DNA from: CBDFLA01 sp965248915
GTDB taxonomy: Bacteria; Pseudomonadota; Alphaproteobacteria; M2410
Direction of reading: 5' to 3'
Assembly (NCBI GenBank): GCA_965248915.1
Contig: OZ252216.1
Coordinates: 558,001-622,000 of the forward strand
DNA length: 64,000 nucleotides
The notes beneath the pieces were generated by a model. That model searched no databases and had not been told where the DNA came from. It worked only from the letters and a program-made list of their open reading frames with translations. The first letter of the stretch is position 1. Each line of letters begins with the position of its first letter. Shown here in pieces: positions 9,020 through 17,759 of the stretch. A program made the position numbers and the translations under genes.

Positions 9020-9973
9020 ATGACCAACAGTACGGTTGACATAAGCAACACTAAGCTCAACGACACCAGTGCCGATCACGGCATTCGTGTTGCGACGGCT
9101 GGTGATTACTTCGCGCTTTTGAAACCGGGCGTCATGAAACTCGTTGTCTTTACGGGGTTGGTTGGACTTGTCGCAGCGCCCGGCGAGATCAATCTTCTCA
9201 TCGCCTTTGCCGCGATTCTCGCGATTGCCGTGGGGGCGGGGGCATCCGCTGCGTTAAACATGTGGTACGACGCAGATATTGATGCGGTGATGGAGCGAAC
9301 CAAAGATCGCCCAATTCCCGCAGGCCGCGTCAGGCCCGAAGAGGCGCTCAATCTCGGTGTTTCTCTGTCGCTGCTCTCGGTGTTGTCGATGGCGTTGATG
9401 GTCAATTACGTAGCGGCGGCACTGTTGGCTTTGACCATTGCTTACTACGTCTTTTTCTACACCATGTGGCTGAAGCGGCGGACACCGCAAAACATCGTCA
9501 TTGGCGGAGCAGCCGGTGCCTTCCCTCCAATGATCGGGTGGGCGGTCGTCACAGGCACAGTCTCAATTGAATCGATAGCTTTGTTCGCCATCATTTTCAT
9601 GTGGACACCGCCCCATTTTTGGGCCCTGTCTCTCTACCGCGCCGGCGACTACGAAAAAGTTGGCGTGCCGATGATGCCGGTTGTCGCGGGCAAGCGTTCG
9701 ACTCGCATTCAGATTCTGATTTACACAATTCTTTTAACGCCTGTTGCGCTGTCACCGTGGCTGCTTGGCTTTGCCGGTGACATTTACGCAATGGTTGCGG
9801 TAGGAATGAGCGTAACATTTATTGGATTGGCCGCGCGCGTACTTGCGGTTGGCGATGGCGACGACGCCGACAAGGTTGCCGGGCGCTTGTTTGCCTTCTC
9901 TTTGCTTTATCTATTTTCTCTTTTCCTCACGATTTTGCTCGAAAATCTCGGCCTATTCGCGTGGGGGACATAA
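9020..9973 (+). CDS. ctaB: Protoheme IX farnesyltransferase (haem O synthase)
   Basis: Transfers a farnesyl group to haem b to make haem O, the precursor of haem A for subunit I. 317 residues with about nine membrane helices; UbiA superfamily with the haem O synthase pattern NMWYDADIDAVMERT (about residues 83-97) and TPPHFWALSLYRAGDYE (about 195-211). Located between coxA and ctaG, as in other alphaproteobacterial oxidase clusters. The next gene begins 3 bp after its stop, so translational coupling is likely. No ctaA (haem A synthase) is present in the window. Confidence 0.96.
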   Translation: MTNSTVDISNTKLNDTSADHGIRVATAGDYFALLKPGVMKLVVFTGLVGLVAAPGEINLLIAFAAILAIAVGAGASAALNMWYDADIDAVMERTKDRPIPAGRVRPEEALNLGVSLSLLSVLSMALMVNYVAAALLALTIAYYVFFYTMWLKRRTPQNIVIGGAAGAFPPMIGWAVVTGTVSIESIALFAIIFMWTPPHFWALSLYRAGDYEKVGVPMMPVVAGKRSTRIQILIYTILLTPVALSPWLLGFAGDIYAMVAVGMSVTFIGLAARVLAVGDGDDADKVAGRLFAFSLLYLFSLFLTILLENLGLFAWGT

Positions 9974-9976
9974 TCG

Positions 9977-10165
9977 ATGTCAGATCGCAAAGACAGTGGA
10001 ATGAATTTCATTCAAGAACGACAAGCCGGAGAGAAAACGGTGCGACTAACCGATGCCCAATTGGTTGAACGCAAGAGAAAGAACGTTGTAGTGGGTTGGT
10101 CGCTGGCGGTTTTTGCGCTGTTGGTTTTTCTGGTGAGCATGGTGAAATTGAGTGGCAACGCCTAG
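9977..10165 (+). CDS. CoxF-like small membrane protein of the cox cluster
   Basis: A 62-residue protein with a charged, probably cytoplasmic N-terminus (about 36 residues) and one membrane helix at about residues 37-57, ending in KLSGNA. Its size, position between ctaB and ctaG and the motif LTDAQLVERKRKN fit the small CoxF-like proteins of alphaproteobacterial oxidase clusters, whose role is not established; an assembly or stability role is inference from context. The ATG lies 3 bp after the ctaB stop and the gene ends 17 bp before ctaG. Confidence 0.75.
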   Translation: MSDRKDSGMNFIQERQAGEKTVRLTDAQLVERKRKNVVVGWSLAVFALLVFLVSMVKLSGNA

Positions 10166-10182
10166 AGAAAGAACGAGCCGAA

Positions 10183-10782
10183 ATGAACGATGAGATAGAG
10201 AGCAAATTGCGAAAGGAGCGGAATCGCAACCGCACCTTCGGTGCTGTTTGCGCGCTCGTCGCTGTTTCGATGGTTGGCGCGGCTTATGCCGCGGTCCCGC
10301 TCTACAATCTCTTTTGCAGCGTGACCGGTTTTGGTGGCACCACTCAAAGAGCTGAGTCCGTTCCAGATCAAGTGTTGGAGCGCGTTGTCACAGTGCGCTT
10401 TGATTCAAGTGTTGCACATGACCTTCCGTGGCGGTTCAAACCACAACAGCGGATGATCGACGTGAAAATCGGCGAGCCAACACTGGCGTTTTACGAAGCG
10501 GAAAACCTGTCCGACAAAACCGTGATGGGAACCGCAAGTTTCAATGTGTCACCTCCGAAGGCCGGCGCGTATTTCACCAAAGTTGAGTGTTTTTGCTTCA
10601 CTGAGCAGGTATTAGAGCCGGGGCAAAAAGTCGACATGCCTGTGACCTTCTATGTTGACCCGGAAATGGTCGACGACTGGAACCTCGACGACGTAAAGAC
10701 GATTACCTTGTCCTACACATTTTTTCCTGTGAAGGATCCGGAGCAGCTGGCAGCTTTGAGCAAAAAGGCTGCTGCAAAGTGA
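10183..10782 (+). CDS. ctaG: Cytochrome c oxidase assembly protein CtaG/Cox11
   Basis: Membrane-anchored periplasmic copper chaperone that delivers copper to the CuB site of subunit I. 199 residues: one N-terminal membrane helix (about 17-38) then an immunoglobulin-like periplasmic domain. The copper-binding motif ECFCF is present with the expected following TEQ. The open frame can be read from 10096, but that would overlap most of the previous small gene; ATG 10183 opens the conserved charged segment before the helix and is preferred. Followed by subunit III 63 bp later. Confidence 0.95.
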   Translation: MNDEIESKLRKERNRNRTFGAVCALVAVSMVGAAYAAVPLYNLFCSVTGFGGTTQRAESVPDQVLERVVTVRFDSSVAHDLPWRFKPQQRMIDVKIGEPTLAFYEAENLSDKTVMGTASFNVSPPKAGAYFTKVECFCFTEQVLEPGQKVDMPVTFYVDPEMVDDWNLDDVKTITLSYTFFPVKDPEQLAALSKKAAAK

Positions 10783-10845
10783 GAGTTTGAATTGGGGATT
10801 TAGATTCCTTGGATGAGTTCAAAAACTGGGAAAGAGCGAAAGACT

Positions 10846-11724
10846 ATGGCCCACGACGAAGTAAAACATGACTATCACCTGGTTGAGCCAAGTGCTTGGC
10901 CACTGGTTGGAGCGATAAGTGCGTTCATTATGGCTATTGGTGCCATTGCCTGGATGCGCACTGATGTAGGCGGATTATTTGGGATCACTGGTCCCTTGAT
11001 ATTTTGCGTTGGCCTCGCCGGCATCCTGTACACCATGGTCGAATGGTGGCGCGACGTCATCAAAGAAGGCGAACGCGGCGACTTTACCCCGGTCGTTCAA
11101 ATCGGTCAGCGCTACGGCATGGTCCTCTTCATTGGTTCAGAAGTGTTGTTCTTTGCAGCTTGGTTTTGGGCGTATTTTAACGCAGCCTTGTTTCCAGGAA
11201 CGACGGAAGGTCTTGGCGGCGTTCTGACGGGTCAAGTTGATCGCTCGTCCATGATCGGTGGCGTGTGGCCTCCCGCAAGCGTCTCGACTTTTTATCCGTT
11301 CAGCCTGCCGTTATTAAACACCGTCGTTCTGCTGACGTCATCCGGTACGGTCACCTGGGCGCATCATGCCCTACGTCACGGCGATCGTAAGACGGCCCGC
11401 AACATGTTACTTATCACCGTTATTCTCGGTGCCTTTTTCACATGCGTTCAAGCCTACGAGTATGCCCATGCGGCCTTCTCCTTTGGTGGCAGCCTCTACG
11501 GGTCGATCTTCTTCATGGCAACAGGCTTTCACGGCTTCCATGTCATCGTCGGAACCATATTCCTGACAGTTTGCCTTTTCCGCATCATCAAAGGTCAGAT
11601 GACGCCGAAACAGCACTTCGGATTTGAAGCGGCTGCTTGGTACTGGCACTTCGTTGATGTGGTCTGGTTGTTCCTCTTCACATTTGTCTATGTTTGGGGC
11701 GCAGGAACACCCGCGGTCCACTAG
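10846..11724 (+). CDS. ctaE: Cytochrome c oxidase subunit III
   Basis: Structural subunit of the aa3 oxidase; stabilises subunit I turnover and binds lipid. 292 residues with seven predicted membrane helices; typical motifs include HDYHLVEPSAWP at the N-terminus, FFAAWFWAYF, and the final WYWHFVDVVWLFLF. The frame is open from ATG 10813, but ATG 10846 opens the conserved N-terminus and has a purine-rich stretch (GGGAAAGAGCG) upstream; both starts remain possible. A strong hairpin terminator begins 17 bp after the stop, closing the core oxidase transcript. Confidence 0.95.
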   Translation: MAHDEVKHDYHLVEPSAWPLVGAISAFIMAIGAIAWMRTDVGGLFGITGPLIFCVGLAGILYTMVEWWRDVIKEGERGDFTPVVQIGQRYGMVLFIGSEVLFFAAWFWAYFNAALFPGTTEGLGGVLTGQVDRSSMIGGVWPPASVSTFYPFSLPLLNTVVLLTSSGTVTWAHHALRHGDRKTARNMLLITVILGAFFTCVQAYEYAHAAFSFGGSLYGSIFFMATGFHGFHVIVGTIFLTVCLFRIIKGQMTPKQHFGFEAAAWYWHFVDVVWLFLFTFVYVWGAGTPAVH

Positions 11725-11740
11725 ATCGACAATGATAAGT

Positions 11741-11786
11741 CTAAACTGGGCCGGACGATGGATTGTCCGGCCCAATTCAGTTTTAG
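11741..11786 (+). terminator. Rho-independent terminator after subunit III
   Basis: Ten-base-pair GC-rich stem TGGGCCGGAC (11747-11756) with GTCCGGCCCA (11765-11774) and an 8-nt loop, flanked by CTAAAC and GTTTTAG arms that can extend the stem, with a TTTT run at 11781-11784. Directly downstream of ctaE. The loop contains the ATG at 11758 that would otherwise be taken as the start of the next gene. Confidence 0.75.
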
Positions 11787-11793
11787 GTGCGGC

Positions 11794-12210
11794 GTGTCAG
11801 AATTCAACTCTCAGAACAATAGTATCGAAAAGACCACGCTTTGGTCCTCCCTCTCGGCGGGCGCACGATCCAAGTGCCCGAATTGTGGGAAAGGCAGTGT
11901 CTTCGACGGGTTCTTGACCGTTGGCAAAAACTGTTCAAGTTGCGGTCTCGACCTTCCGCATGACACGGGCGATGGTCCCGCCGTATTTATCATTTTGATT
12001 GTCGGAGCCATTGTTGTTGGCGGTGCTCTAGTCGTCGAAGTGAAATACGCGCCTGCCTATTGGATTCATGCGGTCCTCTGGTTACCGGCAATGTTGGGGT
12101 TGTCTTTAGCGCTTCTTAGGCCGTGCAAGGCAATTCTCTTGGCGCTCCAATACCACTACAAAGCAGAGGAAGGGCGTCAGAAGTTCGACGATGACCATCG
12201 TGTGTCTTAG
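11794..12210 (+). CDS. DUF983 family protein, zinc-ribbon membrane protein
   Basis: Small membrane protein of unknown function found in many alphaproteobacterial oxidase clusters. Read from GTG 11794 it has 138 residues: a CPNC ... CSSC pair near residues 25-47 suggests a zinc ribbon, followed by two membrane helices (about 60-82 and 88-110). The longer frame starting at ATG 11758 is disfavoured because that ATG sits in the loop of the upstream terminator; the GTG is preceded by TTAGGTGCGG. The gene ends 6 bp before SURF1, suggesting co-expression, and a role in oxidase biogenesis is inferred from context only. Confidence 0.8.
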   Translation: MSEFNSQNNSIEKTTLWSSLSAGARSKCPNCGKGSVFDGFLTVGKNCSSCGLDLPHDTGDGPAVFIILIVGAIVVGGALVVEVKYAPAYWIHAVLWLPAMLGLSLALLRPCKAILLALQYHYKAEEGRQKFDDDHRVS

Positions 12211-12216
12211 GTTGCA

Positions 12217-12954
12217 ATGATCACTTTCCGTCCTTCCCCTTGGCTTTCAGTTTTGAGTGTTTTGGCCATTCTTGTGCTGGTTCTACTCGGAAACTGGCAG
12301 ACCAATCGCTTGGTATGGAAAACCAATCTAATTGAAGCTGTAGAATCCAGATCAACTAAAGTCGAGCGCCCCTTGCTGCAAATCCTTGCTGACGTACCGT
12401 CGCTGGATGAGGCGCATTTTACTCACGTCTATGCGACGGGAGAGTTTCAACACGACTTGGCGGTGCGTCTCTTCACACCACAAGGGGTGTTGGGCGTTGG
12501 CTATTTTGTTATTGTGCCACTAGAGTTGGGGGATGGTTCTTTCTTACTCGTCAATAGAGGGTTCGTCCCGAAAGACTTGAATGCGAACGAACGGGCGGCA
12601 ATTGACAGTCCCGAAGGAAAAACCATTGTTGAGGGCTTAGTGCGTCTGCCCGAAGAAGCTGGACGTTTCACGCCAGAGCCCAATCTCGAGGCTGGCATTT
12701 GGTATCACCGCGACCTTGCTGGCATGGCAGACCGGATGGGACTGGACAACGTGCACCCAGTGTTCCTTGATGCTGCAATATCTGACGCAAGCAGCCAATG
12801 GCCGAAGGGTGGCCTTACCCGGCTGTCCTTTGCAAACAATCATTTGGGTTATGCGTTGACCTGGTACGGGCTGGCAATTGCGCTCTTAGGCGTCTATATC
12901 GCCTATCACATAAAACAAGGGCGGCTCTCCTGGAGCCAAAGGAGCAAGAAGTGA
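12217..12954 (+). CDS. SURF1 family oxidase assembly protein
   Basis: SURF1/Shy1 proteins help insert haem a during assembly of subunit I. 245 residues with the family layout: N-terminal membrane helix (about 8-25) ending in GNWQTNRLVWK, a periplasmic domain with a conserved GYFVIVPLELGDG-type strand and LVNRGFVPKD, and a C-terminal membrane helix (about 208-228) introduced by NNHLGYALTWYGLA. Stop codon overlaps the GTG start of the next gene (GTGA), so the two are translationally coupled although functionally unrelated by family. Confidence 0.92.
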   Translation: MITFRPSPWLSVLSVLAILVLVLLGNWQTNRLVWKTNLIEAVESRSTKVERPLLQILADVPSLDEAHFTHVYATGEFQHDLAVRLFTPQGVLGVGYFVIVPLELGDGSFLLVNRGFVPKDLNANERAAIDSPEGKTIVEGLVRLPEEAGRFTPEPNLEAGIWYHRDLAGMADRMGLDNVHPVFLDAAISDASSQWPKGGLTRLSFANNHLGYALTWYGLAIALLGVYIAYHIKQGRLSWSQRSKK

Positions 12955-14444
12955 GCGCATATCAAGAACTCAAAGAACGATATCGTCGGCTCGAGGCATT
13001 GGACAATGCGCAAGGGATCTTGAATTGGGACCGTGAGATCATCATGCGCGATGGTTCCGCCCCAGCCAGAGCCGAAGTCATGGCCGAACTATCGGTGATC
13101 GTCCATGAGCTCGAGACGGATCCGCGTTTGGGTCAATGGCTTGATGACGTCGAGGCCCATGGCGGCAATCTCGATGCATGGGACCAAGCCAATGTAAGAG
13201 AGATGCGGCACAAATATAAGCACGCCACCGCACTCCCAGCTGATCTTGTTGAAAAACTCGTGCATGCAGAATCAGAATCTGTGATGGCTTGGCGGCAGTC
13301 CCGACACGCCAATGATTACGCGAGCCTAGCGCCGAGCCTAGATGAACTGTTCAAACTCATTCGCGAAACCGCCGTTCTCAAGTCTGAGGTTTTTGGCGTT
13401 AGTCCTTATGAAGCACTACTAGATGACTTCGATCCAGGCCGAACGGTCGAGGAAGTGGACGCGATGTTCGACGATTTGGCCGCGTTCCTTCCGCCGGTTG
13501 TTGACCAAGTGATCGAACGTCAAAAACGTGACGGCGAAGACATTGTTCCTGAAGGTCCGTTTCCAACGGAGCATCAACGTGAGCTTGGTGAGGCCATCAT
13601 GGGCGTCTTCAATTTCCCGTTTGAACGCGGGCGTCTTGACGTTGCTCATCATCCGTTCTCCGGCGGGGCCAAAGACGATGTGAGAATTACGACCCGTTAT
13701 GATGAAGACGATTTCACAAAGAGCCTCATGGCGGTCATTCATGAAACTGGCCATGCGCTTTACGAGGATGGTCTGCCACGTGATTGGGCGACCCAACCTG
13801 TTGGCGAAAACCGCGGCATGACGTTGCATGAGAGCCAGTCGCTTCTCTTGGAAATGCAAGCCGGTCGCACCGACGAGTTCATTAGCCATATCGCGCCTAT
13901 CGTTCGCGAAAAATTGCACGGGAGCGGGCCAGCATGGGAAACAGAAAACCTCATCAAGCATTACCGTCGCGTGGGGCGTGGTCTCATTCGGGTTGATGCG
14001 GATGAAGTCACCTATCCGCTGCATGTCATCTTGAGATATCGATTGGAAAAAGCGATCCTGGCAGAAGAGGTAACCGTTGCAGACCTGCCGGCTGTCTGGA
14101 ACGAGATGATGCAGGATCTCGTCGGCATAACACCACCTGATGACACGGATGGCGTCATGCAGGACATCCATTGGCCGAGTGGCCTGTTTGGCTACTTCCC
14201 AACCTATTCTCTGGGAGCCATGACGGCGGCACAGCTCTTCGCGACAGCGACGAAAGCCAGCCCAGATATCTTGCCGGGGCTCGGACGTGGAGATGTCGAG
14301 CCACTCTTTGCATGGCTCAATGACAATGTCCGGTCCCAGGCTTGTCTTCACATGCCCGGCGATCTGATTGAACAGGCAACCGGCAAGCAGCTCAGTACCG
14401 AGGCCTTTAAGAGCCACATCAAGTCACGGTATCTTGAGGTTTAA
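12951..14444 (+). CDS. M32 family carboxypeptidase (Taq type)
   Basis: Thermostable-carboxypeptidase-like zinc metallopeptidase, releasing C-terminal residues from peptides in the cytoplasm. 497 residues, normal for M32. The zinc motif HETGH is at 264-268 and is followed by the family sequences ALYEDGLP and GMTLHESQSLLLEMQAG. The frame is open from 12798, but the GTG at 12951 overlaps the SURF1 stop and is preceded by GGAGCAAGAA; it also begins the conserved N-terminus SAYQELKERYRRLEALD. Followed 11 bp later by thrC. Confidence 0.93.
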   Translation: MSAYQELKERYRRLEALDNAQGILNWDREIIMRDGSAPARAEVMAELSVIVHELETDPRLGQWLDDVEAHGGNLDAWDQANVREMRHKYKHATALPADLVEKLVHAESESVMAWRQSRHANDYASLAPSLDELFKLIRETAVLKSEVFGVSPYEALLDDFDPGRTVEEVDAMFDDLAAFLPPVVDQVIERQKRDGEDIVPEGPFPTEHQRELGEAIMGVFNFPFERGRLDVAHHPFSGGAKDDVRITTRYDEDDFTKSLMAVIHETGHALYEDGLPRDWATQPVGENRGMTLHESQSLLLEMQAGRTDEFISHIAPIVREKLHGSGPAWETENLIKHYRRVGRGLIRVDADEVTYPLHVILRYRLEKAILAEEVTVADLPAVWNEMMQDLVGITPPDDTDGVMQDIHWPSGLFGYFPTYSLGAMTAAQLFATATKASPDILPGLGRGDVEPLFAWLNDNVRSQACLHMPGDLIEQATGKQLSTEAFKSHIKSRYLEV

Positions 14445-14455
14445 GGAACAGAAAC

Positions 14456-15847
14456 GTGAGATACCTAAGCACACGCGGGGAGGCACCCATCCTAAATTTT
14501 GAGGATGTGGTGCTGTGTGGCCTGGCGCGTGATGGTGGCCTCTACTTACCTGAAACCTGGCCGAAGTTTTCGTCAGATGAGATTTCGAGCTTTGCGGGTC
14601 TGAATTACCCAGATCTTTTCACGCACGTGACACAGCCTTTTGTTGGTGATGCGCTATCCAGTGACGTACTGGCGTCAATGGCTGCCGAAGCCTATGCAGG
14701 TTTTGATCACCGTGCTGTAACCCCGCTATCTCAACTTGGCAAAAACGAGTTCATGTTAGAGCTCTATCATGGTCCCACGTTGGCGTTCAAAGATCTGGCC
14801 ATGCAGTTTTTAGGTCGGCTCTTCGAACACATCCTGACAAAGAGGGGGCGGCACATGACGATTGTCGGCGCCACCTCCGGCGACACAGGCGGTGCGGCGA
14901 TTGAAGCTTTGCGAGGTCGAAAATCAATTCAGACATTCATGCTTCACCCCAAAGGTCGGGTGTCGGATGTTCAGCGCCGCATGATGACAACCGTCGCGGA
15001 TGACAATATTCACAACATTGCGATTGAAGGGACATTTGACGATTGCCAATCCATCGTTAAGGCCCTCTTCAATGACCACGAGTTTCGCGACGAAGTAGAG
15101 ATGGGGGGGGTAAACTCGATAAACTGGGCCCGCGTGATGGCTCAGACCGTTTATTATTTTGCCTCTGCTGTTGCCCTTGGTGCTCCGCACCGGAAGGTCT
15201 CGTTTTCTGTTCCAACTGGAAATTTTGGTGACGTTTTTGCGGGCTATGCCGCAATGCGAATGGGTTTGCCGATCGAGCAACTGATTGTCGGCACCAACGC
15301 CAATGATATTTTGGCGCGCGCACTCCAAACGGGGGAGTACAGAAGTGGCGAAGTGGTCGCGACTACAAGCCCGAGCATGGACATCCAGGTGTCATCGAAC
15401 TTTGAGCGATTGTTGTTTGAGGCAAGCGGAAGAAACAGCCAATGGATTCGAGGGGCCATGGCAAGCCTTTCCCAATCTGGCGGGTTTACCATCGATCAAG
15501 ATTCCTTGACGAAAATGCGTGACTCCTTTTCGGCCGCTCGCGTCAATGAAGATCAAGTCGCCGAGACAATCCGCACAACACTCGCTAAGACAGGGAAATT
15601 GATTGACCCTCACACGGCGGTCGGTATTGCAGCCGGCGATGTATCACGCGACAACACGGGCGTTCCACTGGTCGCATTGTCGACCGCGCATCCAGCAAAA
15701 TTTCCTGAAAGTGTTGAGACAATGACCGGTAAGCGACCTCAACTGCCGCCCCGGTTTGACGGATTGTCCGAAAAGAAAGAACATGTCCATGACCTGCCCA
15801 ATGACTTTTCAACAATCCGAAAATTCATTCAGAAAAGAGTTAGTTAG
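14456..15847 (+). CDS. thrC: Threonine synthase
   Basis: PLP enzyme converting O-phosphohomoserine to threonine. 463 residues, the long class of threonine synthase. The N-terminus RYLSTRGEAP is typical; the PLP lysine is K112 in TLAFKDLAMQ; GATSGDTGGAAIEA is the phosphate-binding loop, and SVPTGNFGDVFAGY follows. It starts with GTG 14456 after AAGGAACAGAAAC. The matching homoserine kinase (thrB) is about 7 kb downstream on the other strand. Three bases separate it from the M16 peptidase. Confidence 0.96.
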   Translation: MRYLSTRGEAPILNFEDVVLCGLARDGGLYLPETWPKFSSDEISSFAGLNYPDLFTHVTQPFVGDALSSDVLASMAAEAYAGFDHRAVTPLSQLGKNEFMLELYHGPTLAFKDLAMQFLGRLFEHILTKRGRHMTIVGATSGDTGGAAIEALRGRKSIQTFMLHPKGRVSDVQRRMMTTVADDNIHNIAIEGTFDDCQSIVKALFNDHEFRDEVEMGGVNSINWARVMAQTVYYFASAVALGAPHRKVSFSVPTGNFGDVFAGYAAMRMGLPIEQLIVGTNANDILARALQTGEYRSGEVVATTSPSMDIQVSSNFERLLFEASGRNSQWIRGAMASLSQSGGFTIDQDSLTKMRDSFSAARVNEDQVAETIRTTLAKTGKLIDPHTAVGIAAGDVSRDNTGVPLVALSTAHPAKFPESVETMTGKRPQLPPRFDGLSEKKEHVHDLPNDFSTIRKFIQKRVS

Positions 15848-15850
15848 CGA

Positions 15851-17116
15851 ATGAAACCAAGAATCTCTCAATTGTCGAACGGTATGACCGTTGCGACGGA
15901 CTTGATGCCGCATCTTGAGACAGCAGCCATAGGCGTCTGGGTCTCAGTAGGCGCTCGTCATGAAGACATCTCCGTTCATGGGGTGTCTCATTTTCTTGAG
16001 CACATGGCCTTCAAGGGAACCAAGGAGCGCTCTGCCTTGCAGATCGTTGAGGAAATTGAACAAGTTGGTGGTTACCTCAACGCATATACCAGCAGAGAAC
16101 AAACCGCTTACTATGCCAGAATTCTTAAGGCCGATCGCACACTTGCCTTAGACATACTCTCTGACATTTTGCTCAACTCGACATTCGAAGAAGCGGAGAT
16201 GGAGCGGGAGCGTGGTGTCATTGTTCAAGAAATTGGACAATACGCGGACAATCCCGAAGATGTCATATTCGAACATTTCCAGGCAACGGCATTTCCAGAA
16301 CAAGCTATGGGACGCCCAATTTTGGGAACCATTGACTCCGTTCGCGGTATGTCCTCTGACAATTTGCGGCAATATGTGAATAAGCATTACGGCGCAAACG
16401 AAATGTGGTTGGTCGCCGCAGGCGCGATCGATCACGACCGTCTGGTTGAAGAAGCAGAGGCTGCGTTCGCCGACTTGAACCCAATCACAGATCGATACCA
16501 ACCGGAAAAAGCGGCTTGGGGTGGAGGATCGCACGTTGTTAAGAAGGACCTAGAGCAAGCCCATGTCATGCTCGGCCTCCCAGGTGTTTCCGTTCACGAT
16601 GACGATTTTTATACTGCGCAAGTTGTCTCTGAGATTCTTGGTGGGTCGATGTCTTCACGGCTCTTTCAAGAAGTGAGAGAAAAGAGAGGGTTATGTTATT
16701 CGATCTATACGTTCAAATCAGCGTTTGATGACAGTGGTCTTTTTGGCATCTATGCCGGCACGGGGGGAGAGTCTGTTGCTGAGCTGGTCCCGGTAATTAT
16801 CGGTGAGATCGAAAAGTTGAGCGACTCAGTCGACGACGCGGAAATCGCCAGAGCGCAGGCACAAGCGAAGGCTGGAATCTTGATGGGCCTCGAAAGCGCA
16901 CATTCTCGTTGTGAGTGGATCGCTCGCCATCTACCTCGGTATGGTCGCGTCAAACCGGCGTCCGAGCTGGTCGAATCGATTGAGGCTGTGGATGCAAACG
17001 CCGTCAAGGCCTTCGCTTCAAGGCTTATGGAAAGCAAATCACCGGTCCTTGCGGGTCTTGGACCTATCGACGGACTTGAATCTTACCATCACTTCGCGGC
17101 AAGATTTGCTGGTTGA
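15851..17116 (+). CDS. M16 family zinc peptidase (processing-peptidase-like)
   Basis: Zinc protease of the inverzincin family, related to the beta subunit of mitochondrial processing peptidase. 421 residues forming two M16 half-domains. The inverted zinc motif HFLEH is at residues 47-51, with the second glutamate in ERERGVIVQE about 75 residues later; GLCYSIYTF in the second half is characteristic. Single-chain, cytoplasmic in appearance with no signal peptide. The order thrC-M16-GNAT is common in alphaproteobacteria. Natural substrate is unknown. Confidence 0.93.
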   Translation: MKPRISQLSNGMTVATDLMPHLETAAIGVWVSVGARHEDISVHGVSHFLEHMAFKGTKERSALQIVEEIEQVGGYLNAYTSREQTAYYARILKADRTLALDILSDILLNSTFEEAEMERERGVIVQEIGQYADNPEDVIFEHFQATAFPEQAMGRPILGTIDSVRGMSSDNLRQYVNKHYGANEMWLVAAGAIDHDRLVEEAEAAFADLNPITDRYQPEKAAWGGGSHVVKKDLEQAHVMLGLPGVSVHDDDFYTAQVVSEILGGSMSSRLFQEVREKRGLCYSIYTFKSAFDDSGLFGIYAGTGGESVAELVPVIIGEIEKLSDSVDDAEIARAQAQAKAGILMGLESAHSRCEWIARHLPRYGRVKPASELVESIEAVDANAVKAFASRLMESKSPVLAGLGPIDGLESYHHFAARFAG

Positions 17117-17157
17117 AGATTCGGCAGGGGGCGGCTCGCCGACGAGGTGGAGATTGA

Positions 17158-17748
17158 ATGGCGATTCTTCGTTCATCATCGAGCGTGGATCCGGACGAGT
17201 GTCATGAAGGAAAGCATGTCACCCTTCGGTTTCCCCGGCTTTCTGACTATCCGGAGTGGGCAGCCCTTCGCGAAGAGAGTCGAGATTTTTTGACACCCTG
17301 GGAGCCTACCTGGCCGATCGATGATCTGACGCGGCCAGCCTTTCGTCGACGTTTAAAGCGGTATGCCCGGGACTTCAGAGAGGACCTTTCATACCCCTTC
17401 TTTGTTTTCACTCGGGTGGATGAGGAACTTGTTGGTAGTTGCATCGTCTCGAATGTACGTAGAGGTGTCACACAATCCTGTAATCTCGGCTACTGGGCCG
17501 GAGAAAAATTTGCGAGCCAAGGATACATGTCTGACGCAGTGCGATTGCTCATTCCCTTCGTCTTTGATCAACTAAACTTGCACCGAATTGAAGCAGCCTG
17601 CCTGCCTTCAAACGAACCGTCGAAACGTCTTTTGAAGCGTGTTGGGTTTAGTGAGGAAGGTCATGCACGACGTTTCCTAAAGATCGACGGTGATTGGCGC
17701 GATCATATACTCTTTGCAATGTTGGCCGACGACCCGAGACCTGAATAG
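17158..17748 (+). CDS. GNAT N-acetyltransferase, RimJ/RimL-like
   Basis: 196-residue GCN5-related acetyltransferase using acetyl-CoA. Family marks: VTLRFPRLSDYPEWA at the N-terminus, the acetyl-CoA loop around GEKFASQGYMSDAV (about 118-131), and LPSNEPSKRLLKRVGF (about 157-172) with HARRFLKIDGDWRDHI, which resembles ribosomal-protein acetyltransferases of the RimJ type. The target protein cannot be told from sequence. ATG 17158 follows AGGTGGAGATTGA. Lies between the M16 peptidase and the GGDEF-EAL gene on the same strand. Confidence 0.88.
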   Translation: MAILRSSSSVDPDECHEGKHVTLRFPRLSDYPEWAALREESRDFLTPWEPTWPIDDLTRPAFRRRLKRYARDFREDLSYPFFVFTRVDEELVGSCIVSNVRRGVTQSCNLGYWAGEKFASQGYMSDAVRLLIPFVFDQLNLHRIEAACLPSNEPSKRLLKRVGFSEEGHARRFLKIDGDWRDHILFAMLADDPRPE

Positions 17749-17759
17749 GTAAGTGTCCA

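Noticed and set aside
11758..11793. Upstream ATG start for the DUF983 gene
   Set aside because: Lies within the loop of a rho-independent terminator; the GTG at 11794 starts after the hairpin.
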